DNA from: a virus
Virus record (IMG/VR): IMGVR_UViG_3300047562_002538
Coordinates: 1 to 42,061 of that record
DNA: 42,061 nt
Direction: 5' to 3' (one strand)
Under the pieces are notes generated by a model. The model was given only the letters and a program-made list of their open reading frames with translations. It did not search any database and was not told where the DNA came from. Positions within the stretch are counted from its first letter, which is position 1. The number at the start of each line of letters is the position of its first letter. Below, in pieces: positions 7,992-14,717 of this stretch. A program made the position numbers and the translations under genes.

Positions 7992-9563
7992 ATGCTAGAA
8001 GAAAAAAACATTCAATCTAAAAAATACCAGTTAGGGCAATTCTTCACACCCACTGATCTCGTAGAGGAAATCTTAGATCAATTATCAGTTGATGCTGATG
8101 TAATCATAGAACCTAGTTTTGGAGGGTGCGGTTTTATCGAACCTATGATAAATCGTTATCCTAATTCAAAAATAGTAGGTATAGAATTAGATACCGAATG
8201 GTTTGATAAAGGTGTAGAAAGATTTCCAAATTTAAATTTGTTTAATAAAAATTTTTACGACGTCGATAATGAGTTAGTTTTTGAGCAAAAGAAAGTTACT
8301 TTTATCGGAAACGTTCCATTTCGAAGTCCTGCATATAGTCTCACCACACATAAAAAATATGTAAAATCATTAGCCCATCGGTACGGAGTTACCGGAATCA
8401 GAGAAGAAGCTGTTTTCTTCATTATTAAAACTGCTGATATCATGATCCAAAATGATTACAAAGGCGGTATTCATTATATTATTCCTAAAAGCCTTATCAC
8501 AAATAACAGTAAATTTTTTACACAATTTAAAAAGTTTTTAAAAAAATACTTTAAGATCGTTAAAGTTTTTGATGTCGCTCCGAGTAAATTTGAAAATGTA
8601 GCACAAGGTCTTATTGTTTTGTCGATGGAGATAGGAGGCGACGAAACAAATTATGATGTGGATCACAATGGCAACTTTGAACCCGTTGATTCTGTACTTC
8701 AGATGGAAGATCCAGACATCCCCTTCCAACGCATTTTTAAAAGAACATATTTAGGAAGTGTCCCTGCCGAAAGTTTTCTGTTGAGTGTCGCAGGTGAGAC
8801 AAAAAAAGAATTTAAGAAAAGACTTGAAAAAATCTTTTCAACACCGACTACGAGTTTATCGTTAAAAAACGATCTTCAACACAACAAAAAATATCATCTA
8901 AAAGTTTTATCTAATTCGGATACAAATAAAGTCAATGACAAACTGCAACAGATAGCTGACTACATAAACGAAGTAAAGTCAAAAGTCGATGTGAAGATAT
9001 TTTCAGATATAAAAAATTATCAAATCATCCAGCACAGAAAAGATACTAGGTTTTATTTTAGACACAAAGATATTAAAAAATGCAGCTTTGTTTACGAATT
9101 GAACCCGAATCCAGAACCTAGTTTTTATTTTACATCAAACCCATCAGACGGTAGTACTGACTATTTTGGGTATTGCGATTATGATATTACTCGTACTAGC
9201 AGTCCAGGATGTTGCAGAACAGTGCCGCTAAGTAACATCGAAGATAATTTACAAGACGATTTTAAAAAATATTGGAAAGATAATCTAGGAGAGGAAATTC
9301 CTTTAGAACTTGTGTTCAGTTATATCAAATACGTATCAGAAACTAAATGGTATAAAGAACAAAAAAAGATTAGACGGAGATTTTATTTCTGTATTCCAAA
9401 AATATTTTTAAAAGACTGGCTAACAGAAATTGATGTAGACAAGGAAACAAAAATGATTTTAAATTACAAGAATAAATCAAAAGAAAGTTCTACTGATATC
9501 GTTAGCCGAGATAGCACAGAAAATATTCAAGATAAGTTCTCTGACTTGTTTAGTTTTGAATAA
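7992..9563 (+). CDS. SAM-dependent DNA adenine methyltransferase-like protein
   Basis: 523 residues. N-terminal QFFTP (16-20) and the SAM-binding loop EPSFGGCGF (40-48) are those of N6-adenine methyltransferases of restriction-modification systems. The catalytic motif IV, normally NPPY/F, is GNVPF at 106-110, closer to the NxPY form of rRNA adenine dimethylases. About 300 residues after the catalytic domain (from about 215) probably recognise the target. No endonuclease is seen beside it, so protection of phage DNA is likely. The gene is distinctly AT- and Lys-rich and is bounded by its own promoter and terminator, which suggests transfer. Confidence 0.75.
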   Translation: MLEEKNIQSKKYQLGQFFTPTDLVEEILDQLSVDADVIIEPSFGGCGFIEPMINRYPNSKIVGIELDTEWFDKGVERFPNLNLFNKNFYDVDNELVFEQKKVTFIGNVPFRSPAYSLTTHKKYVKSLAHRYGVTGIREEAVFFIIKTADIMIQNDYKGGIHYIIPKSLITNNSKFFTQFKKFLKKYFKIVKVFDVAPSKFENVAQGLIVLSMEIGGDETNYDVDHNGNFEPVDSVLQMEDPDIPFQRIFKRTYLGSVPAESFLLSVAGETKKEFKKRLEKIFSTPTTSLSLKNDLQHNKKYHLKVLSNSDTNKVNDKLQQIADYINEVKSKVDVKIFSDIKNYQIIQHRKDTRFYFRHKDIKKCSFVYELNPNPEPSFYFTSNPSDGSTDYFGYCDYDITRTSSPGCCRTVPLSNIEDNLQDDFKKYWKDNLGEEIPLELVFSYIKYVSETKWYKEQKKIRRRFYFCIPKIFLKDWLTEIDVDKETKMILNYKNKSKESSTDIVSRDSTENIQDKFSDLFSFE

Positions 9564-9565
9564 GA

Positions 9566-9590
9566 GAAAGGGCCATAAAGGCCCTTTCTT
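9566..9590 (+). terminator. Hairpin terminator between convergent genes
   Basis: GAAAGGGCC, loop ATAAA, GGCCCTTTC: a nine-pair perfect stem three bases after the methyltransferase stop, followed by TT. It may also end the minus-strand transcript arriving from 9638. Confidence 0.7.
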
Positions 9591-9637
9591 ATTATAAACA
9601 TAGTATCGGTGCTATGCACCTTCCTAGTATAAGATTT

Positions 9638-9913
9638 TTACTTCTTAGCTGCTTGATTTACAAAAGCGTACATCTTTTCAGCAGTTTCTAATACTTTGTC
9701 CAGCCCTGGAAACTCGGGCATAGTAACAGTATTGACGATCTGACCAGTCTTCTCATCACGCTGAGCAGACATTTCCCAACCTTGCCACTTGTAAGTGTAT
9801 TCGGCTTGGACGATGTCTTTGGCCATATCTAAGATCTCTGTACGGATCTCGTAACCGTTCTTGTTAAATTTAACTTCTGGTGTTTTCATTTCTGGTAATT
9901 TAAAGTCTGACAT
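9638..9913 (-). CDS. Conserved-type phage hypothetical protein, 91 aa
   Basis: Preceded by AAGGAG on the minus strand. Sequence begins MSDFKLPEMKTPEVKF, then NKNGYEIRTEIL and MAKDIVQAEYTYKWQGWEM. The central amphipathic helix and PEFPGLDKVLETAEKMYAF resemble small conserved proteins of marine T4-like phages. No signal or membrane segment. Last gene of the minus-strand run that starts at 10757. Function unknown. Confidence 0.6.
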   Translation of the reverse strand: MSDFKLPEMKTPEVKFNKNGYEIRTEILDMAKDIVQAEYTYKWQGWEMSAQRDEKTGQIVNTVTMPEFPGLDKVLETAEKMYAFVNQAAKK

Positions 9914-9938
9914 AATAATCTCCTTGTGTGTGTATGTC

Positions 9939-10181
9939 TTATTCGGCTTCTTTTTCTACTTTGTAGGGAGCCTGTGAAGCCTGCTCCTTCTGTGGACTAA
10001 GATTGTCCAAAGAATACTTAGCAAGATCGATAGCATTACGTACTAGCATCTTGGCAAAATCTGTCTGGGTATTTATATAGCGTTCTGCGACACGCCGCAA
10101 TTCTGGATCTTGGACGATCCTATTGAACACAGACTTTTTAGTAGTCTGTACGGTATCGATGAAAAATTCTGGTGTAAACAT
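9939..10181 (-). CDS. Small helical hypothetical protein, 80 aa
   Basis: Start supported by AGGAG upstream on the minus strand. Predicted mostly helical (RRVAERYINTQTDFAKML, then NAIDLAKYSLDNL) with a Gln/Glu/Lys-rich tail. It shares its position, strand and size class with the 91-residue gene 25 bases downstream, and the two may act together. The helical pattern and alanine-rich core recall phasin-like proteins, but this is only a resemblance. Confidence 0.55.
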   Translation of the reverse strand: MFTPEFFIDTVQTTKKSVFNRIVQDPELRRVAERYINTQTDFAKMLVRNAIDLAKYSLDNLSPQKEQASQAPYKVEKEAE

Positions 10182-10233
10182 TTTTAATACTCCTGTGTGT
10201 GTCTAGTTTATTATATATCTCTTTTACGAGATA

Positions 10234-10362
10234 TCAAGGTAAAAATTCACCGTTTTGTTCCCAGTTGAGGTAATACCACCGCCAACCGGGCCCATAACGC
10301 ATTTTATAGTAAGTTTCTACGTTCTTACCTATCCAATAATTGAATAGATCTATATGAATCAA
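10234..10362 (-). CDS. 42-aa aromatic-rich peptide, TTG start
   Basis: TTG start overlaps the stop of the preceding small gene (TTGA) and has GAGGT six bases upstream. The peptide is full of Tyr and Trp (YYKMRYGPGWRWYYLNW) and ends NGEFLP. Out-of-frame chance ORFs rarely show such composition, so I take it as real. Function unknown. Part of the minus-strand small-gene run. Confidence 0.5.
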   Translation of the reverse strand: MIHIDLFNYWIGKNVETYYKMRYGPGWRWYYLNWEQNGEFLP

Positions 10363-10496
10363 GGATGGACCTCTGTGTCCTTTTCGAACAATCTACGAGC
10401 TTCCTCGTACTTACCAGCTCTTACTAACTCGTTAGCCGCTCTAGCTCTGCCTACGGATTCAAAAAAATCTAATACGGATTTCCAAAATGATTTCAT
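10359..10496 (-). CDS. 45-aa small helical protein (RARAANELVRAGKYEEA type)
   Basis: ATG overlaps the stop of the preceding gene as ATGA. The peptide starts with an aromatic amphipathic helix (MKSFWKSVLDFFESV) and continues RARAANELVRAGKYEEAR, then a short acidic tail. Its pattern is like that of the next gene upstream (10493-10606): short aromatic helix, then an Ala/Arg-rich helix, so the two look like diverged copies. Similar very small proteins occur in bacteria and marine phages; function unknown. Confidence 0.6.
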   Translation of the reverse strand: MKSFWKSVLDFFESVGRARAANELVRAGKYEEARRLFEKDTEVHP

Positions 10497-10606
10497 TCTA
10501 TTCTGCTCCATGCACTGTTTTTCATTGCTTCTTTGGCACGGGCCATCTGTGCCTGTTCAAAATAGTCTAATGCTCTTTTAAAAAACTCTTTTATCTTACC
10601 TAACAT
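10493..10606 (-). CDS. 37-aa small helical protein, paralogue-like
   Basis: Excellent ribosome site (GAGGAG, 8 bases upstream). MLGKIKEFFKRALDYFEQ then AQMARAKEAMKNSAW: same architecture as the 45-aa gene at 10359. Overlaps the gene upstream by 11 bases and the gene downstream by 4, a strongly coupled arrangement. Function unknown. Confidence 0.55.
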   Translation of the reverse strand: MLGKIKEFFKRALDYFEQAQMARAKEAMKNSAWSRIE

Positions 10607-10757
10607 TATATTCTCCTCGTGAAAGTTTTAGGTCGAACTCCCTGGTAAGGCGTTCTACATCATAGATACTTTTTGGGTAACCTGATATGATATATCGCTC
10701 CATCATAGAGCCATATGAGAACTGGTCAAGCCAGCGTTGAAATAACTTCTTAAACAT
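10596..10757 (-). CDS. 53-aa protein resembling DUF3563-type small proteins
   Basis: First gene of the minus-strand small-gene run, with AGGAGA before the ATG and a perfect TATAAATA 23 bases before the start. The middle reads MMERYIISGYPKSIYDVERL, which resembles the short bacterial DUF3563 core (Y-L-x-x-A-x-D-x-x-D-L-E-R-R). That similarity is weak and from memory. Soluble, basic N terminus. Confidence 0.5.
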   Translation of the reverse strand: MFKKLFQRWLDQFSYGSMMERYIISGYPKSIYDVERLTREFDLKLSRGEYNVR

Positions 10758-10779
10758 CTGTGTATCTCCTGTGTATCAG

Positions 10780-10787
10780 TATTTATA
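10780..10787 (-). promoter_or_regulatory. T4-type late promoter core TATAAATA inside a palindrome
   Basis: Minus-strand TATAAATA before the small-gene run. It lies within TCAGTATTTATACTGA (10776-10791), an inverted repeat with 7-base arms. A second inverted repeat, ATGTGCG-AC-CGCACAT, is at 10795-10810. Two dyads beside a promoter may be operators, or hairpins in the divergent transcript. Confidence 0.5.
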
Positions 10788-10841
10788 CTGAGAGATGTGC
10801 GACCGCACATTTTGCTATAATTTTTTTAATAATAGGAAAAG

Positions 10842-10849
10842 GTTAAATA
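10842..10849 (+). promoter_or_regulatory. Late-promoter-like GTTAAATA
   Basis: GTTAAATA, two mismatches from TATAAATA, 21 bases before the ATG at 10871. It is the plus-strand side of the divergent region between the small-gene run and the late structural genes. Confidence 0.35.
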
Positions 10850-10870
10850 TACAATAAGGATTTTTATGTA

Positions 10871-11152
10871 ATGAAATTACGAACTAGATCTATATTACAA
10901 GAACTGAACGAAATGGCCGCTGTCCGTGACAAAGACAGCATCGTGGAAAGCAGAGCTACAAATATTATAAATTCTGCTATAAATCTAATCGAAAGCCTAA
11001 AGAACTATTATACTCCAGAGCAGGCTGATGAACTAGAAAGAAGATTCATCAACGCTATTAAAGGACAAGATCCCGCTAAATTTACTAGGGGTGTTCGTAA
11101 GATTACAGAAAGTAGAAAACAGAAACCAAGTTTTGACAAAGATGACGAATAA
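10871..11152 (+). CDS. Hypothetical helical protein, 93 aa (possible head protein)
   Basis: Helical and charged throughout (IINSAINLIESLKNYY, then QADELERRFINAIKGQDPAKF). The N terminus contains SILQELNEM, so L-N-E at 13-15 would fit the L/I-x-E cleavage rule of T4-type prohead protease. First gene of a plus-strand late block, overlapping the nucleotidyltransferase gene by 11 bases. Similar proteins exist in marine T4-like phages as I recall. Role unknown, perhaps internal head or scaffold. Confidence 0.55.
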   Translation: MKLRTRSILQELNEMAAVRDKDSIVESRATNIINSAINLIESLKNYYTPEQADELERRFINAIKGQDPAKFTRGVRKITESRKQKPSFDKDDE

Positions 11153-11924
11153 TTTATTTGAAGGCGGAAACGTATTTAAAGGGCCTGATAAAGAACCTTT
11201 GACACGCAGAATCAACAGAGACGAAATACCTTCTACTATCGCCTATCTAGAAAAGGAAACGGGCATAGATTTCTCTATGGACAAAGACGAAGAAGGTGTT
11301 CCTATTAAATGGTTAGGAACTACTGGTCGCAAAGCCGATAGCGGAGATTTAGATCTCAGTGTTGATGCACGTGAAATCGATAAGAAAGAATTAGCTGCAA
11401 AACTAGTCGCAGCATTTGGCAAAGATTCAGTAAAACTCAGCGGAGATTCAGTACACCTAAAAACTCCTATCAACGGAGATCCGAATAACGGATTCGCACA
11501 GACAGATTTCATGTTTAGCGACGACCCTGCTTGGCAACAATTTTCAGTAAGAGGCGGATTGCCCGATAGTCCATACAAGGGTGAGCATAGACATATTTTG
11601 CTATCTAGCATAGCCCGTGCTCGCGGATTCAAATACAGTTATAAGAACGGATTGGTAGATCCAGAAACAGATACGACTATCACCAAAGATCCTAATAAGA
11701 TGGCTAAAGATCTGTTAGGACAGACAGCTACAGTGAATGATATCAAGTCTGTGGAAAGCATTTTAAATTACATCAAGAAGCTGCCTAACTACGAAGAATT
11801 AGTCGCAGCAGCCCGTGAAACTCTAGGCAAGCAAGGTGTAGAGCTACCAGAGAACAAAACCATAGAATCTTTCCAGCCCGGTAGCATAGGCTGGATGAGA
11901 CAGATGATAGAGATCTGTAAATGA
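11142..11924 (+). CDS. Nucleotidyltransferase-fold protein
   Basis: 260 residues from ATG 11142; an upstream start at 11091 would overlap the previous gene further and lacks support. The polymerase-beta-type signature is seen as G59-T-T-G...D66-S-G-D69-L-D71-L, with an Asp pair for metal binding, and the later TDFMFSDD may give the third acidic residue. GEHRHILLSSIARARG follows. Such proteins occur in T4-like marine phages, where the substrate is unknown. The ATGA overlap with a ligase-like gene suggests the two work as a pair on nucleic acid ends. Confidence 0.65.
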   Translation: MTNNLFEGGNVFKGPDKEPLTRRINRDEIPSTIAYLEKETGIDFSMDKDEEGVPIKWLGTTGRKADSGDLDLSVDAREIDKKELAAKLVAAFGKDSVKLSGDSVHLKTPINGDPNNGFAQTDFMFSDDPAWQQFSVRGGLPDSPYKGEHRHILLSSIARARGFKYSYKNGLVDPETDTTITKDPNKMAKDLLGQTATVNDIKSVESILNYIKKLPNYEELVAAARETLGKQGVELPENKTIESFQPGSIGWMRQMIEICK

Positions 11925-13036
11925 GATTCTGGGAATTTTTAACAGAGGCCGAAGCACCTGCTCCTAAGAAAGTAGGTCGCGAGTTTAATCACTTAGAAGA
12001 TCTAGTATTCACAGAACCTAACGGTGCGCAACGTGCAGTCAAAGTACTGAAAGATCTCAGCAGCCCTGAAAAGAAGATATCTATCAAGTGGGACGGTAAT
12101 CCTACTGTCTACTGGGGTCGTGACGAAGATGGTACCTTCCGCATGGTGGGTAAGAACAATTGGGGCAGAGAAGAAGGTAAAAGTTCTAGCCCAGAAGAAT
12201 TACAGCAGTTCATCATGAGCCGAGGTAAAGGCGAAGATTGGCGTGAAAAATTCGCCGGAGATATGGCTGCTATGTGGCCTGTGTTCGAAAAGGCCACGCC
12301 CAAGGATTTCCGTGGATATGTCTTCGGAGATATCTTATTCCATCCAGGTAAACCTTACCAAGGTGCTGACGGACGAATGAGTTTTACTCCCAATCAAACC
12401 ACATATTCAGTTAAAGGTACGAGTGAAGTAGGACGCAGGATAGCCAAAGCCAAAGTAGCTGTGGCAGCACACAAAGTATTTGAATACTTCGGAGATAAGT
12501 CAGGACAAGACTTCGATCAACCAGAAATATTCTCAGCGAATCCAGAATTAGTAGTGTTTGGTCAGACCTACGTTGCTACCCGACCAGCGGTCAATGCCGA
12601 CAACATAGGAGCTATTGAAAAATTAGCCAATCAATTCGGAGCTAAAATTGATAAACTTCTAGCACCAGTCGCCGGACTCAGCGATCTACAGACTATAATC
12701 TATACCTTTGTAAACAATCAGTCTAAGGCCAAGGCTTTAGATAAGATCGATACAGAAAGTTTCTTCCAGTGGTTACAAGGCAGCAAGGTTTCAGCCGGTA
12801 AGCAGGCTAAGATCTCAGAACTAAACACAGCTAATCCCGGAGTCATGAACGGAATGTTCACTCTAGTAAGAGAAATTATGAAGGCCAAAGACGAAGTGAT
12901 CCGTGAGTTAGATGCTGCTGAAGGCGATATTACAGCACATACTGGTGGTAAGCCTGGAGGAGAAGGATATATGAGCACCGACGATGCTGTCAAGCTAGTT
13001 CCCAGGGATCGTTGGACTCCATATCGCGCAGATTAG
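11921..13036 (+). CDS. DUF6267-type phage protein with ligase-like motifs and capsid-targeting-like N terminus
   Basis: 371 residues. MRFWEFLTE at the N terminus resembles the T4 capsid-targeting sequence and offers an L-T-E cleavage site before AEAPAP. Residues near 52-56 read IKWDGNP, like motif I (K-x-D-G) of covalent nucleotidyltransferases such as DNA/RNA ligases; GYVFGDILFH near 137 may be motif III, and GEGYM...VKLVPRDRW at the end could match motifs IV and V, although the spacing is unusual. Predicted as an end-modifying enzyme carried in the head; this is inference. Coupled to the nucleotidyltransferase by ATGA. Confidence 0.5.
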   Translation: MRFWEFLTEAEAPAPKKVGREFNHLEDLVFTEPNGAQRAVKVLKDLSSPEKKISIKWDGNPTVYWGRDEDGTFRMVGKNNWGREEGKSSSPEELQQFIMSRGKGEDWREKFAGDMAAMWPVFEKATPKDFRGYVFGDILFHPGKPYQGADGRMSFTPNQTTYSVKGTSEVGRRIAKAKVAVAAHKVFEYFGDKSGQDFDQPEIFSANPELVVFGQTYVATRPAVNADNIGAIEKLANQFGAKIDKLLAPVAGLSDLQTIIYTFVNNQSKAKALDKIDTESFFQWLQGSKVSAGKQAKISELNTANPGVMNGMFTLVREIMKAKDEVIRELDAAEGDITAHTGGKPGGEGYMSTDDAVKLVPRDRWTPYRAD

Positions 13037-13063
13037 CGCCTAAACTCCTGGTTTTTTCCAAAA

Positions 13064-13071
13064 TCGATAAA
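13064..13071 (+). promoter_or_regulatory. Late-promoter-like GATAAATA
   Basis: GATAAATA, one mismatch from the T4 late octamer, 57 bases before the ATG at 13128. The long leader that results contains the hairpin at 13086. Confidence 0.5.
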
Positions 13072-13085
13072 TAAAAATACAAGCC

Positions 13086-13102
13086 ACCCACGGAGCGTGG
13101 GT
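13086..13102 (+). promoter_or_regulatory. 5' leader hairpin
   Basis: ACCCACG, loop GAG, CGTGGGT: a perfect seven-pair GC-rich stem near the 5' end of the expected transcript for 13128, well upstream of the ribosome site AAAGGAG. Such hairpins often protect abundant phage messages from decay. Confidence 0.55.
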
Positions 13103-13127
13103 ATTGATTAGATAAAGGAGAAAAATC

Positions 13128-13544
13128 ATGGCAGATCTAAGTTCAGTCGCACAAACAGTTTCTAATGCTGGCGCAACAGTCGCAACACTAGACGACAACT
13201 ATCTCAAGCACGTTATCAACCAAGCTGACGTTGGTCGTGAGCTTATCGTTAAGATTTCCGCAGACGCTGGAATGACAGACAACGAGCTAAACGCAGCAAT
13301 CAAGTACATCACAACCAGCCACGGTTCGTCAGGTTCCGGTGACAGCGCATTCGTTGTAGCCGCAGTTGGTACAGCTACTGGTGCTGCTTTCTCAGCAGGT
13401 GTAACACAGGTTGTGTTCCTACGTTGCCAAGGTACAGGCGACCTAACAGTTGCTTCTGTTAAATCAGCTGCTGAAGCTGCTGACAGTGGTACAAGCACAA
13501 CTTTCACAGTTAGCATCGAAGCTATCTTCACACCAGCTAACTAA
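13128..13544 (+). CDS. Probable abundant structural protein, 138 aa
   Basis: Isolated single-gene unit: late promoter, leader hairpin, strong ribosome site (AAAGGAG) and a strong terminator at 13571. The protein is rich in Ala, Thr, Ser, Val and Gly with little charge (VGTATGAAFSAGVTQVVFL), typical of a beta-rich decoration, tube or fibre subunit. No signal peptide. The transcription layout implies high expression. Family not recognised. Confidence 0.6.
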   Translation: MADLSSVAQTVSNAGATVATLDDNYLKHVINQADVGRELIVKISADAGMTDNELNAAIKYITTSHGSSGSGDSAFVVAAVGTATGAAFSAGVTQVVFLRCQGTGDLTVASVKSAAEAADSGTSTTFTVSIEAIFTPAN

Positions 13545-13570
13545 TTAGTTTTCCTAGGGATGGGAATTGG

Positions 13571-13599
13571 GGGCGGAATTTATTTTCCGCCCTTTTTTT
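13571..13599 (+). terminator. Strong intrinsic terminator
   Basis: GGGCGGAA, six-base loop, TTCCGCCC and then seven T. Ends the 13128 transcript. Confidence 0.85.
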
Positions 13600-13622
13600 A
13601 TCTCTTTAAATAACAGCATATT

Positions 13623-14015
13623 ATGCCTCGTTATAGAATTACAACTTTGATCGATATCACTAGATCTAATCCAAATAGATCAGAGACTGAGACATTGAAA
13701 TTAAATCAACAAGCAAATTTTAATAGTTTGATACAGGCTATCGGACTTCGTGCGAATGTTGAATGGAACAATGATCCACAATCAGTAAACGGACGACTGC
13801 CTGCTCCTCTCATCGGAAAGTCGAGATATTGGACATGGGAATTTGATGTAGAAAGAGACGAAGTATTTGAACGAGATGGAGATCCCGTGGCGTTGTTAGT
13901 TGATGACCTGAACGGAGTTCCGATTATCTCGGGATTAGAAGAAACTGTAGAAATCAAACCTGCGGCCTTCCAGACCAAAGGCGAAAATATTAATACCTCA
14001 GTAGAAATAATCTAG
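13623..14015 (+). CDS. Conserved-type phage hypothetical protein, 130 aa
   Basis: TTTAAATA (two mismatches from the late octamer) lies 11 bases before the ATG. Sequence features: RYRITTLIDITRSNPNRSET, QQANFNSLIQAIGLRANVEW, YWTWEFDVERDEVF and a C-terminal PAAFQTKGENINTS. I recall similar proteins in T4-like phages of cyanobacteria and SAR11, without function. Soluble; likely virion-associated by context. Confidence 0.65.
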   Translation: MPRYRITTLIDITRSNPNRSETETLKLNQQANFNSLIQAIGLRANVEWNNDPQSVNGRLPAPLIGKSRYWTWEFDVERDEVFERDGDPVALLVDDLNGVPIISGLEETVEIKPAAFQTKGENINTSVEII

Positions 14016-14055
14016 CTGTTTAAATTCTCATCTATCAGCAGTAAATATTATCACT

Positions 14056-14340
14056 ATGAAGATACATTGGAAAACAGTTATGTTCGTAGCCATAGTGGGC
14101 ATGCTGATAGGACTGGCAGTGTCTGTATATGGCATAGGACAAAATGATATAAAGGCAACTTGGATAGGCTTGGTAATGATAGTAGCTGTGTGCGTTAGTT
14201 GGTGGTTTTGGGTGATGTTCATCATCCGCACCATGATCGACTGTACTGAACGGACACAGCGTGGGTTAGGTGAGATCAAGTACGATCTGCGTGAAGTTAG
14301 GCACATGGTCAGAGACCTTGATTCTAACGCACAGAGATAA
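14056..14340 (+). CDS. Small membrane protein with two transmembrane helices, 94 aa
   Basis: Two hydrophobic helices (about residues 7-27 and 35-57), then a charged C-terminal helix (RTQRGLGEIKYDLREVRHMV) that could form a coiled coil. The next gene (14439) has the opposite order, coiled coil and then membrane helix, so the two may form a complex. A holin or accessory lysis role is possible but not shown. Start at ATG 14056 without a strong ribosome site. Confidence 0.55.
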   Translation: MKIHWKTVMFVAIVGMLIGLAVSVYGIGQNDIKATWIGLVMIVAVCVSWWFWVMFIIRTMIDCTERTQRGLGEIKYDLREVRHMVRDLDSNAQR

Positions 14341-14364
14341 ATACACTTAACGAAAACTTATTCG

Positions 14365-14439
14365 TTTAGGCTACATTTAGGCAAACACATTAGGCACATG
14401 CTCGGAGCGAGCCTTGACTTAATTACGGAGACGCCTAAA
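14365..14439 (+). promoter_or_regulatory. Leader with three TTAGGC copies complementary to the start region
   Basis: TTTAGGC occurs at 14365-14371 and 14376-14382, and TTAGGC at 14390-14395. The sequence just before and including the first base of the next ATG, GCCTAAA (14433-14439), is the exact complement of TTTAGGC. GCTCG-GAG-CGAGC at 14400-14412 forms a hairpin between them. The upstream copies could pair with the start region and block initiation. Confidence 0.45.
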
Positions 14440-14672
14440 TGGCAGAGCAAACAACAAGTTTAGAAAGAACCAGCCTTGAAGCACACGTAGACCTGTGTGC
14501 TTTGCGTTATCAGCAGTTGGATTTAAGGTTGACAAACCTCGAAAAGAAGGTGGATGACATCCACGAAGACATTGTCGCAGGGCAGAAAAGTCTTACCAAG
14601 GTCATCGTAGGCACAGCAGGCACAGTAATAGCTGGTGTGCTGTCAGTGGTAGTTGCAGTCTTAATGACTTAG
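14439..14672 (+). CDS. Coiled-coil plus C-terminal membrane helix protein (XhlA-like)
   Basis: 77 residues. Residues about 20-50 form a heptad-type coiled coil (LDLRLTNLEKKVDDIHEDI), followed by one C-terminal transmembrane helix (VIVGTAGTVIAGVLSVVVAV). This is the layout of XhlA-type haemolysin/holin accessory proteins. Ribosome site GGAG is 7 bases before the ATG, separated by the GCCTAA element. Likely membrane-anchored with the coil in the cytoplasm. A lysis role is possible. Confidence 0.55.
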   Translation: MAEQTTSLERTSLEAHVDLCALRYQQLDLRLTNLEKKVDDIHEDIVAGQKSLTKVIVGTAGTVIAGVLSVVVAVLMT

Positions 14673-14695
14673 GACGACAAAGATCCACATTAAAT

Positions 14696-14717
14696 AAGGA
14701 CCATAGGTCCTTTTTTT
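14696..14717 (+). terminator. Intrinsic terminator abutting the next start codon
   Basis: AAGGACC, loop ATA, GGTCCTT and then a T tract ending at 14717, directly before the ATG at 14718. ATTAAATA at 14690-14697 overlaps its left arm, so an RNA started from that element would lack the left arm and not form the hairpin. Confidence 0.75.

Noticed and set aside
10354-10581. 75-codon plus-strand ORF
   Set aside because: Its antisense strand holds coupled small genes with good ribosome sites; the plus-strand frame has none.
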